Assembly: GCA_946186725.1 (NCBI GenBank) | Contig: CAMHOI010000002.1 | Span: 1-22,718, forward strand | Source of the DNA: an uncultured Clostridia bacterium | Lineage (GTDB): Bacteria; Bacillota; Clostridia; Oscillospirales; Acutalibacteraceae | DNA length: 22,718 nucleotides | Direction: 5' to 3' | Shown here: piece after piece, positions 1 to 5,942 of the stretch | Layout of the letters: each line of letters starts with the position of its first letter | Position numbering within the stretch: the first letter of the stretch is position 1 | Notes under the pieces: generated by a model | The model's database searches: none | What the model was told of the DNA's origin: nothing | The model's input: only the letters and a program-made list of their open reading frames with translations | Position numbers and translations under genes: made by a program

Positions 1-172
1 ACAGCTTGGACGCTTTCACCAGGAAAGTGATGCCCAGGCAGTTGTCCAGCGTCAGCGTGGCGCCGTCCACGGCGATGTCGACGGTGGCGGCGGATGCGCC
101 GATGATTGGAAGACAAAGGACGGTCAGCGTGATCACCAGCGCAAGAGACAGAATGCGGCGAGTGAGTTTCAT
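1..172 (-). CDS. N-terminal fragment of an exported protein of unknown function (runs off the left edge)
   Basis: The reading frame opens with an ATG at 172 and stays open to the window edge, giving 57 residues. The start is supported by GGGAGG about seven bases upstream and by a near-consensus promoter further up. Residues 1-26 look like a classical signal peptide: a basic start (MKLTRR), a hydrophobic core, and a small-residue exit around GASAA. The visible mature part begins with alternating hydrophobic and polar residues (VDIAVDG) that suggest beta strands. No Cys lies at the predicted cleavage site, so it looks secreted rather than lipidated. No family is recognisable from this stub. It lies downstream of recR on the same strand, separated by a terminator and its own promoter, so it is probably an independent unit. 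Confidence 0.75.
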   Translation of the reverse strand, partial: MKLTRRILSLALVITLTVLCLPIIGASAATVDIAVDGATLTLDNCLGITFLVKASKL

Positions 173-202
173 TCTCAAACCTCCCGAGTGGATCTTACCG
201 AT

Positions 203-231
203 ATTATACCGTATCCGCCGTTTCTTTTCAA
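203..231 (-). promoter_or_regulatory. Sigma-A-type promoter of the exported protein gene
   Basis: On the minus strand a TTGAAA box (226-231) and a perfect TATAAT box (203-208) are separated by exactly 17 bases. Transcription would start near 196, about 24 bases before the ATG at 172. This is one of the best promoter matches in the window. Confidence 0.8.
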
Positions 232-288
232 GGGAAAGCAAGGGTCGCCGCCCTCGCAGAATGGACAAATAATCCATGTAATTTTCAT

Positions 289-321
289 AAAAAAAGACGA
301 GACTTTTGAAAAAGTCCCGTC
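289..321 (-). terminator. Rho-independent terminator of the ffs-dnaX-ybaB-recR operon
   Basis: Read on the minus strand, GACGGGACTT and AAGTCTCGTC form a ten-base-pair stem (one G-U pair) with a six-base loop, followed by seven T residues. It begins 22 bases after the recR stop codon, where an operon terminator is expected. Confidence 0.88.
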
Positions 322-342
322 AAATTGCCGGTATTCAAAGGA

Positions 343-942
343 TCAGATCTCGCTGCGCCCTTCCAGCGCGCGGGAAAGGGTGACGTCGTCGGCGTATTCC
401 AGCGTGCCGCCCACGGGGATGCCGTAGGCCAGCCGGGTCACCTTGACGCCGAGGGGCTTGATCTGCCGGGACAGGTAGGCGGCGGTGGCCTCCCCGTCGA
501 CGGTGGGATTGGTGGCCATGATGACCTCCTTCACGCCGTCGTCGGCCAGGCGGGCCATCAGCTCCCGCACGCGAAGCTGCTCCGGCCCGATCCCGTCCAG
601 AGGAGAGATGACTCCGTGCAGGACGTGGTAAACGCCGTTGTATTCGCGGGTGCGTTCAAAGGCCATGACGTCCTGCGCGTCCTCGACCACGCAGATGACC
701 GAATGGTCCCGCTTTTCGTCCGAGCAGACGGGACAGGTCTCGCCATCGGTCAGGTTCTGGCAGACGGAACAGCAGTGGACCTTCTTCTTGGCGTCCAGCA
801 GGGCGTCGGCAAATTCGCCCGCCTGCTCGTCAGTCAGCCCCAGCACGTAGAAGGCCATGCGCTGGGCCGACTTGCGCCCCACGCCGGGGATGCGCTCGAA
901 CTGGTCGGCCAGACGGTCGAGGGGCGGAATCCGGTACCCCAT
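343..942 (-). CDS. recR: Recombination mediator protein RecR
   Basis: The product is 199 residues, the usual RecR length. RecR acts in the cytoplasm with RecF/RecO to load RecA on gapped DNA. Visible features in order are an N-terminal helix-hairpin-helix region with IPGVGRKSAQR (about residues 18-28), a four-Cys zinc finger (C58, C61, C70, C73), and a Toprim domain (about 80-175) starting at ICVVED with acidic E87 and D88. The YGIPVGGTLEYAD motif typical of the RecR C terminus lies at about 173-185. The ATG overlaps the ybaB stop codon by one base (TGATG), indicating translational coupling. The order dnaX-ybaB-recR is conserved across bacteria and supports the call. It is the last gene before the terminator. 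Confidence 0.97.
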   Translation of the reverse strand: MGYRIPPLDRLADQFERIPGVGRKSAQRMAFYVLGLTDEQAGEFADALLDAKKKVHCCSVCQNLTDGETCPVCSDEKRDHSVICVVEDAQDVMAFERTREYNGVYHVLHGVISPLDGIGPEQLRVRELMARLADDGVKEVIMATNPTVDGEATAAYLSRQIKPLGVKVTRLAYGIPVGGTLEYADDVTLSRALEGRSEI

Positions 943-1295
943 CAGAAGAGCCCGGGCAGCCCTGTGCCCATTCCGCCGGTGATGGCGCCCAGGGTCTCCT
1001 CGCTGTCGGCGGCGGCGGCGCGGAGCGCCTCGTTGACGGCGGCGGTGACCAGATCCTCCAGCATTTCCACGTCCTCGGGGTCCACGACGTCGGGGTGGAT
1101 GGTCAGACCGACCACCTCCCGCTTGCCGTTGACGCGGGCCTCCACCATGGAGCCGCCCGCCGAAGCGGTATATTCACGGGACTCCAGCTCCTGCTGCGCG
1201 GCGGCCATATCCTCCTGCATCTTCTGCGCCTGCTTGAGCATGGACTGCATATTGCCGGGGCCGCCGCCGTATCCCTGCGGAAGTCTTGCTTTCAT
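942..1295 (-). CDS. ybaB: YbaB/EbfC family nucleoid-associated protein
   Basis: This 117-residue protein belongs to the YbaB/EbfC family of small dimeric DNA-binding proteins coded between dnaX and recR in many bacteria. Visible features are a Gly/Pro-rich N terminus, a helical stretch with KQAQKMQEDM (about residues 21-30), a central strand region with the family signature GGSMVEARVNGKREV (about 47-61), and a C-terminal helix ending in a Gly-rich tail (GGMGTGLPGLF). The ATG at 1295 lies 18 bases after the dnaX stop, with AAAGGA about ten bases before it. The stop overlaps the recR start. The family binds DNA; its exact cellular role is unsettled. Confidence 0.95.
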   Translation of the reverse strand: MKARLPQGYGGGPGNMQSMLKQAQKMQEDMAAAQQELESREYTASAGGSMVEARVNGKREVVGLTIHPDVVDPEDVEMLEDLVTAAVNEALRAAAADSEETLGAITGGMGTGLPGLF

Positions 1296-1313
1296 TGTGA
1301 GGTCATCCTTTCG

Positions 1314-2987
1314 TCAGTCCTGCGCGCCGCTGTTCCTGAGGGCGTCCGCCAGCCGGTCCAGAGGATCCTTCTCGACGGGACGCGGCCGTTCGGCGGCGTA
1401 GGGACCGATTTTATAGCTGCGCCCCGTGACCGAGGCGATGGCTTGCTTGAGATTGTTGCGGTGGCGCGGGTCGTTGTTGACCATGTCGCGGAAGCTCTCG
1501 TTGGCGATCTGCAGGAGCATATAGTCGCCCGATTCATAGGCCGTGGATCCGCCAAGCACCGCCTTGAGCAGGGGGTCGGTGCGGGTGAGGGCGGCCACCA
1601 CCTCGTGCCACCGTGCGAAGGGGACGGCGTCCGCGGAGACGCCGGTCTGTCCGGCGGGCGCGGGTGCGGGCGCGGGCGGCGCTTCCTCCTCGGGAGGCGC
1701 TTGCTCGGCAGGGGCCGGCTCCTCCGGCCCGGATACGGGAGCGGCGGGCGCGGACGCTTCTTCTTCCGCTGCGGGGGCCGCGGGAGAGGCCGCGGGGGCC
1801 GCGGGAACTTCCCTTTCCGCCGCGGGAGAGGGTGCGGGAGCGGAGAGGGGCGCGCCCGCCTCCAGCCGCTCAAGACGGCGCAGGATGGCCTCGGGCGAGG
1901 CGTCCAGCGCGGGGCGGCAGAGCTTGACCACGGCGGTCTCGGCCTCCACGCGGCGGTCGGCGCCGGCGCGCATCCGCTCGGCGGCGGTCTCAAAGAGATC
2001 CATGGCGTGCAGGACGGCCTCCAGCGTGGTCCGGCCGGCCAGCTCCTCCTGCTCGGCGATCTCGGCCGCCGAGCCGACCAGCAGCCGCTCGGGCGAGCGC
2101 AGCGTTTTGATGAGCATGAGATCGCGCAGATAGGCGACCAGCTCGGCGCACAGACGGCCCAGATCCTTGGATCTGTCGTACAGCTCGGCCAGCTGGGTCA
2201 GCGCGGCGGCCGCGTCGCCCGCGAAGCAGGCGCGCAGCAGCTCCGACAGATACGCCCGGCCCGACAGCCCGGCGCAGGCGACGACGGTCTCCTCGTCCAC
2301 CTTGTCCACGCCCGTGCGGCAGACGTCCAGCAAACTCAGGGCGTCCCGCATGGCGCCGTCGGAGAGACGGGCGATCAGCAGGGCGGCCTCACGCGTCAGG
2401 GTAAAGCCCTCCTGCCCGGCGACGTAGATCAGCCGGTCGGCGATGTCGTCGGGGGAGATGCGTCGGAAATCGAAGCGCTGGCAGCGGGAAAGAACGGTGG
2501 CGGGCAGCTTGTGCACCTCGGTGGTGGCGAGGATGAAAACGACGTGCTCGGGCGGCTCCTCCAGCGTTTTCAGCAGGGCGTTGAAGGCGGCGCCGGAGAG
2601 CATATGTACTTCGTCGATGATGTAAACGCGGTACTTGCCGACCGCGGGAGAGAAGGCGGTGTTGTCCCTCAGGTCGCGGATCTCGTTGACGCCGTTGTTG
2701 GAGGCGGCGTCCATCTCCACGACGTCGAGGATGCTCTCGTCGTCGATGCCGCGGCAGATCTCGCACTCGTTGCAGGGGTCGCCGTCGACGGGATGCAGGC
2801 AGTTGACCGCTTTGGCCAGGATGCGGGCGCAGGTGGTCTTGCCCGTGCCGCGGGAGCCGGTGAAGAGGTAGGCGTGACTGATCTGCCCCTGCGCGACCTG
2901 GCGGCGCAGGGTCTGCACGACGTGGGGCTGGCCGCACACGTCGGAAAAGCTTTGCGGCCGGTAGGCCTGATAGAGCGCACGGTACAT
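1314..2987 (-). CDS. dnaX: DNA polymerase III subunit gamma/tau (DnaX)
   Basis: DnaX is the ATPase of the clamp loader that places the sliding clamp on primed DNA. I chose the ATG at 2987 (557 residues): it gives the canonical start MYRALYQAYRPQSF and has AGAGGGG about eight bases upstream. The frame stays open further upstream, but that part is SRP RNA. Visible motifs are Walker A GSRGTGKT (44-51), zinc-binding Cys at 63, 72, 75 and 78, Walker B IIDEVH (123-128), and the SRC arginine-finger motif (167-169). AAA+ lid and collar regions follow to about 370. A long Ala/Pro/Glu-rich linker (about 385-465) precedes a final domain of about 90 residues that probably contacts the polymerase. I saw no obvious slippery frameshift site. 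It is the first protein gene of the operon. Confidence 0.96.
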   Translation of the reverse strand: MYRALYQAYRPQSFSDVCGQPHVVQTLRRQVAQGQISHAYLFTGSRGTGKTTCARILAKAVNCLHPVDGDPCNECEICRGIDDESILDVVEMDAASNNGVNEIRDLRDNTAFSPAVGKYRVYIIDEVHMLSGAAFNALLKTLEEPPEHVVFILATTEVHKLPATVLSRCQRFDFRRISPDDIADRLIYVAGQEGFTLTREAALLIARLSDGAMRDALSLLDVCRTGVDKVDEETVVACAGLSGRAYLSELLRACFAGDAAAALTQLAELYDRSKDLGRLCAELVAYLRDLMLIKTLRSPERLLVGSAAEIAEQEELAGRTTLEAVLHAMDLFETAAERMRAGADRRVEAETAVVKLCRPALDASPEAILRRLERLEAGAPLSAPAPSPAAEREVPAAPAASPAAPAAEEEASAPAAPVSGPEEPAPAEQAPPEEEAPPAPAPAPAGQTGVSADAVPFARWHEVVAALTRTDPLLKAVLGGSTAYESGDYMLLQIANESFRDMVNNDPRHRNNLKQAIASVTGRSYKIGPYAAERPRPVEKDPLDRLADALRNSGAQD

Positions 2988-3020
2988 GCACGTTTCCCCT
3001 CTTTCATCCGGGAATGGAAA

Positions 3021-3170
3021 GGCGTTCCTGCCCTCGGGTATGCGAATGTGCAGATTGACTGCGGCGCACAGGTAAAACCGCTTAATGCTGCTCGGTTCCC
3101 CGCCTGACATGGTTCACAGTCCCCTGTCGCACAGGACCCGCACACTCGCACGCCCGAACACACGAACGCC
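3021..3170 (-). ncRNA. ffs: Signal recognition particle RNA, small bacterial type
   Basis: The minus strand carries the SRP RNA core at about 3072-3117: GUGAACC, AUGUCAGG, GGGGAAC and GAGCAGCA in the order and spacing of the conserved domain IV hairpin that binds Ffh. The flanks pair into the expected long rod: UGCGAGUGUGC (3140-3150) with GCACAUUCGCA (3041-3051), UUCGGG (3153-3158) with CCCGAG (3033-3038), and GGCGUUC (3164-3170) with GAACGCC (3021-3027). Exact mature ends are uncertain. No Alu domain is apparent. A good promoter lies just upstream, and dnaX starts 33 bases downstream with no strong terminator between. The ffs-dnaX neighbourhood is known in Bacillota (for example scr-dnaX in B. 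subtilis). Confidence 0.92.
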
Positions 3171-3186
3171 GATCGACTTTGATTTT

Positions 3187-3215
3187 ATTCTACCACAGGA
3201 GGGAGAAATTATCAA
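3187..3215 (-). promoter_or_regulatory. Extended -10 promoter for ffs-dnaX-ybaB-recR
   Basis: On the minus strand TTGATA (3210-3215) and TAGAAT (3187-3192) are separated by 17 bases, and the -10 box is preceded by TGG, giving an extended -10. The predicted start near 3180 is about ten bases before the first base of the SRP RNA rod. Confidence 0.85.
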
Positions 3216-3226
3216 GCACGATTTAT

Positions 3227-3255
3227 TTGACTATCGGCGCGGTTGATGGTATACT
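3227..3255 (+). promoter_or_regulatory. Extended -10 promoter for darA-holB-ricT
   Basis: TTGACT (3227-3232) and TATACT (3250-3255) are 17 bases apart with TGG immediately before the -10 box. The predicted start near 3262 leaves a leader of about 25 bases with the strong ribosome site AGGGAGG (from 3272). It is divergent from the ffs promoter, with only 11 bases between the two -35 boxes. Confidence 0.85.
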
Positions 3256-3286
3256 GAAGACAGGAACGCGTAGGGAGGACATCGCT

Positions 3287-3607
3287 ATGAAACTCATCAC
3301 CGCCATCGTCAACGGCGACGACGCCAACGTCGTGGCCGCCGAGCTGACCCGCGCCGGCTATATCGTCACCAAGCTGGCCACCAAGGGCGGCTTCCTCAAG
3401 ATCGGCAACACCACCTTTCTGATCGGCGTGGAGGACGAAAAGGTCGACGACGTTATCGGCATCATCCGCGAGTATTCCTGCAAGCGGACCCAGACCGTTC
3501 CCGACCTGTCTGCGTTTCCGGGCGATACCCTGGCTCTCCCGCTGGAGGTCACCGTGGGCGGCGCCACCATCTTCGTGACTGACGTGGCCCGGTTCGAGAA
3601 GCTTTGA
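3287..3607 (+). CDS. darA: Cyclic-di-AMP receptor DarA (YaaQ/PstA, PII-like)
   Basis: The protein is 106 residues and fits the DarA/YaaQ family, PII-like trimers that bind cyclic di-AMP in the cytoplasm. The N-terminal MKLITAIV strand is followed by the ligand-site signature TKLATKGGFLKIGNTTFLIG (about residues 28-47), then VEDEKVDDVIGII, and a C-terminal VGGATIFVTDVARFE (90-104). These regions correspond closely to B. subtilis DarA (109 residues). The flexible loop between the halves (about 64-84) is where family members differ most. The downstream effectors of DarA are not established. The stop codon overlaps the TTG start of holB. In B. subtilis darA sits in the same neighbourhood (tmk-darA-yaaR-holB-ricT). 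Confidence 0.95.
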   Translation: MKLITAIVNGDDANVVAAELTRAGYIVTKLATKGGFLKIGNTTFLIGVEDEKVDDVIGIIREYSCKRTQTVPDLSAFPGDTLALPLEVTVGGATIFVTDVARFEKL

Positions 3608-4545
3608 ATCGCCCGGACCTGATCGGCTGCGACGCCGCGCTGGCGCGGGTGGAGCGGATGCTGTCCGCTGACCGCCTGCCCCACGCCGTCGTCATTGAGG
3701 GGCCGGAGGGCTCGGGCCGCCGGACGTTGGCCCGCTTTTTGGCCAAAGCAGCCGCCTGCACGGGCGAACAGCGGCCCTGCGGCGAGTGCGAGGCCTGTCG
3801 GCAGGAGAACAATCCCGATGTGTTCGAGCTGATCGAGGAAAAAAGCGTGATCCCCGTCGACGCCGTGCGCGCTCTTCGGGCGCAGGCGCAGGAGAAGCCC
3901 GTTTGCTCGGCCGGCCGCGCGTTTCTCATCCCCGATGCCCAGCGGATGAATCCCCAGGCGCAGAACGCTCTGCTCAAGGTTCTCGAGGAGCCCCCTGCGG
4001 GCGCCGTTTTTCTGCTGACCTGCGAGTATGCCCGTCAGTTGCTGGATACCGTCATCTCCCGCGCCGTTGTGCTGTCTCTGACGCCGCCCGATCGTCAGCG
4101 GGCGGTCGAGGCGGTCCTGCGCCGCAGACCCGACCTGACGCCCGCCGCCGTCGACGCGGCCTTTGCGGGCACCGTCGGGCGCACCCTGGCCCGTTTGGAG
4201 GGAGAGGACGGTTACGACGCTCTGGCCGGGGAGGCGGCCTCCCTGCTGGGGGGTGAGGAGTGGAAGCTCCACCGCCTGCTCCGCCCGTTGGAGAAGGATC
4301 GCGCCGCGCAAAAGGGATTGGCCCGCGCCATGGGCGCCCTTTTCCATGACGCGCTGGCGCTGTCCATGGGCGCCCCCCGTGAAACGGACGGCCTGCCCCG
4401 TTTACTGGCAGGCAGGTGGGCTCCCGCGCAGCTGCTGGCGCTCGCGGAGATCTGCGACGCCGCCGTGCAGGACGCGGAGCGCAACCTCGGCGGCGGCCTT
4501 TTCGTAACCCTTTTCGCCGCGCGGCTCTTCCGCGCCGTGGCGTAA
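3604..4545 (+). CDS. holB: DNA polymerase III delta-prime subunit
   Basis: This 313-residue protein is the delta-prime clamp-loader subunit. It starts at a TTG sharing bases with the darA stop (TTGA), suggesting coupled translation; the start yields MNRPDLIGCDAAL, the usual N terminus. The P-loop region GPEGSGRRT (33-41) has Arg where an ATPase has Lys, consistent with delta-prime being a non-hydrolysing member. Zinc Cys are at 52, 59, 62 and 65. NPQAQNALLKVLEEPP is the typical sensor-region signature. The arginine-finger motif reads SRA rather than SRC. The C-terminal half is helical and more divergent, as usual. It partners DnaX, whose gene lies divergently on the other side of darA. Confidence 0.94.
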   Translation: MNRPDLIGCDAALARVERMLSADRLPHAVVIEGPEGSGRRTLARFLAKAAACTGEQRPCGECEACRQENNPDVFELIEEKSVIPVDAVRALRAQAQEKPVCSAGRAFLIPDAQRMNPQAQNALLKVLEEPPAGAVFLLTCEYARQLLDTVISRAVVLSLTPPDRQRAVEAVLRRRPDLTPAAVDAAFAGTVGRTLARLEGEDGYDALAGEAASLLGGEEWKLHRLLRPLEKDRAAQKGLARAMGALFHDALALSMGAPRETDGLPRLLAGRWAPAQLLALAEICDAAVQDAERNLGGGLFVTLFAARLFRAVA

Positions 4546-4567
4546 TTTCCGTTTGTGGAGGAACAGT

Positions 4568-5572
4568 ATGGCAATTGTTGTTTCGGTCAAGTTCCGGGAT
4601 GCCGGAAAGCCCTATTATTTTGACCCGCAGGGTGAGCTCTTCGCCCTCGGCGATCCGGTGATCGTCGACACGGCGCGCGGTCTGGTCTACGGGGAGATCA
4701 CGCAGGAAAACACCGAGGTGCCCGATGCCGAGGTCATCCAGCCCCTGCGTCAGGTAGTGCGCCGCGCCACGCCCGAGGACATCCGCCGCAACGAGGAGAA
4801 CCGCCGCCGCGAGCAGGAGGCCATGGTCGTCTGTGAGCGCAAGATCGGACAGCACGGGCTGGACATGAAGCTGGTCGACTGCGAAATCGCCTTCGAGGGC
4901 GGCAAGATGCTCTTCTACTTCACCTCGGAGGGGCGGGTCGACTTCCGCGAGCTGGTGCGCGATCTTGCGTCCACTCTGCACGCGCGCATCGAGCTGCGGC
5001 AGATCGGCGTGCGGGACGAGGCCAAGCTCCTGGGCGGTCTCGGCATTTGCGGCCAGCCCTTCTGCTGCACCCGCTTTCTGGACGGTTTTTATCCCGTTTC
5101 CATCCGGATGGCCAAGGACCAGGGGCTTTCCCTCAACCCCACCAAGATTTCGGGTTGCTGCGGACGGCTGATGTGCTGTCTGAACTACGAGCAGAACGTC
5201 TATGAAGAACTGATTAAGATCACGCCGCGCGCGGGCGCCATGGTCCAGACCCCGCAGGGGGTCGGCCACGCCATGTCGGTGAGCATCCTCGAACAGAAGG
5301 TCAAGGTCCGCTTCGAGGGCAGCGACACGCCCGTCGTCTTCGACTGCTGCGACGTCCGCCAGCTCAAGAAGGGTGAGGCGCGCCCCGCGCCCGCCGAGAA
5401 GCCCGCCGCGAAGCCCGCTCCGGCCGAGCCCGCCGCCGAGACGCCCGCGGCCGCCGAGCCCGCCGCCGAGGACGCGGCCAAGGAGCCGAAGGCCAACCGC
5501 CGCCGACCCCGCCGCCGGCCCCGAGGCCCCCGGAAGACGGGCGGCGAGGGAAACAAGGGCGACGCAAAATAG
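4568..5572 (+). CDS. ricT: RicT (YaaT), PSP1-domain protein with a long basic tail
   Basis: The ATG at 4568 has GGAGG seven bases upstream and gives MAIVVSVKFRDAGKPYYF. An in-frame TTG at 4553 is rejected because it would overlap that ribosome site. The product is 334 residues. The PSP1 region (about 60-215) carries the invariant Cys set C161, C166, C167, C197, C198, C203 and C204 (LGICGQPFCC and CCGRLMCC). In B. subtilis RicT joins RicA and RicF in an Fe-S-containing complex (Y-complex) that promotes RNase Y-dependent mRNA processing and affects sporulation and competence. Residues from about 260 form an Ala/Pro/Glu-rich stretch followed by an Arg/Lys-rich tail, so the protein is about 60 residues longer than B. 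subtilis RicT (about 275). It follows holB by 22 bases, as in B. subtilis. Confidence 0.94.
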   Translation: MAIVVSVKFRDAGKPYYFDPQGELFALGDPVIVDTARGLVYGEITQENTEVPDAEVIQPLRQVVRRATPEDIRRNEENRRREQEAMVVCERKIGQHGLDMKLVDCEIAFEGGKMLFYFTSEGRVDFRELVRDLASTLHARIELRQIGVRDEAKLLGGLGICGQPFCCTRFLDGFYPVSIRMAKDQGLSLNPTKISGCCGRLMCCLNYEQNVYEELIKITPRAGAMVQTPQGVGHAMSVSILEQKVKVRFEGSDTPVVFDCCDVRQLKKGEARPAPAEKPAAKPAPAEPAAETPAAAEPAAEDAAKEPKANRRRPRRRPRGPRKTGGEGNKGDAK

Positions 5573-5575
5573 GGC

Positions 5576-5603
5576 TTGCATTTTTCCCGATTTGTGATAG
5601 AAT
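5576..5603 (+). promoter_or_regulatory. Promoter of the ferredoxin gene
   Basis: TTGCAT (5576-5581) and TAGAAT (5598-5603) are 16 bases apart, with TGA directly before the -10 box (an extended -10). Start near 5610 gives a leader of about 93 bases before the ferredoxin ATG. Confidence 0.7.
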
Positions 5604-5610
5604 GGATTCG

Positions 5611-5686
5611 GTCCCGTGTGGGGACTCTTCTCCGGCGGATGCGTGCGTCGGAGTTCCTGTCAACATACTTGTCGTTACGCAGCGAC
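5611..5686 (+). other. Structured 5' leader of the ferredoxin gene, three small hairpins
   Basis: Three consecutive local hairpins can be drawn: GTCCC (5611-5615) with GGGAC (5621-5625), CTCCG (5630-5634) with CGGAG (5649-5653), and GTCG (5671-5674) with CGAC (5683-5686). The last stops just short of the ribosome site GAGAGGA. I recognise no known riboswitch class. The pairing is seen by eye only, and short GC stems occur by chance in GC-rich DNA. Confidence 0.35.
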
Positions 5687-5702
5687 GGAGAGGAAGTATA
5701 CC

Positions 5703-5873
5703 ATGGCCTACAAGATTTCTGAAGAGTGCATCAAGTGCGGCGCCTGTGAAGCGACCTGCCCCATGAGCGCGATCTCCGAGGGTGACGCCACCTACGTCAT
5801 CGATCCCGAGACCTGCATCGAGTGCGGCGCCTGCGCGGATGGCTGCCCTGTGAGCGCCATTTCCAAGGACTGA
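5703..5873 (+). CDS. Clostridial-type 2[4Fe-4S] ferredoxin
   Basis: The 56-residue protein is made of two CxxCxxCxxxCP motifs: C9, C12, C15, C19 and C38, C41, C44, C48, each completing one [4Fe-4S] cluster in the usual crossed fashion. The two halves (SEECIKCGACEATCPMSAIS and PETCIECGACADGCPVSAIS) show the ancestral duplication clearly. Length matches small clostridial ferredoxins, which carry low-potential electrons in the cytoplasm, for example from pyruvate:ferredoxin oxidoreductase (a gene for that enzyme lies at the right edge of this window). It has its own promoter, leader and terminator, so it is an independent unit set between ricT and the methyltransferase gene. The ribosome site is GAGAGGA, about nine bases before the ATG. 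Confidence 0.96.
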   Translation: MAYKISEECIKCGACEATCPMSAISEGDATYVIDPETCIECGACADGCPVSAISKD

Positions 5874-5887
5874 TCCCACGCGACTTT

Positions 5888-5916
5888 GGGCGGAGCCGGA
5901 GCTCCGCCCATTTTTT
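5888..5916 (+). terminator. Rho-independent terminator of the ferredoxin gene
   Basis: GGGCGGAGC (5888-5896) and GCTCCGCCC (5901-5909) form a perfect nine-pair stem with a CGGA loop, followed by A and six T residues. It begins 15 bases after the ferredoxin stop. Confidence 0.93.
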
Positions 5917-5942
5917 ATCCCAGGAGCGCAAGGAGGGACGGC

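Noticed and set aside
1613..1927. Repeat-like GC-rich plus-strand frame of Arg/Ala residues in the dnaX linker.
   Set aside because: It comes from the Ala/Pro/Glu codons of the DnaX linker read on the other strand.
1314..2000. A programmed frameshift in dnaX producing a shorter gamma form.
   Set aside because: I found no A-rich slippery heptamer with a following hairpin in the linker region.
1095..3107. A 670-codon open frame on the plus strand opposite dnaX.
   Set aside because: It is fully antisense to dnaX, crosses the SRP RNA, is Gly/Arg-rich low complexity and has no recognisable domain. Such frames are common opposite high-GC genes.
4553..4567. A TTG start for ricT five codons upstream.
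   Set aside because: It would lie over the GGAGG that best serves the ATG at 4568, and the ATG gives the normal family N terminus.
4052..5581. A 509-codon minus-strand frame opposite holB and ricT.
   Set aside because: It spans two well-supported genes in antisense and becomes Arg/Pro-rich repeats typical of shadow frames.
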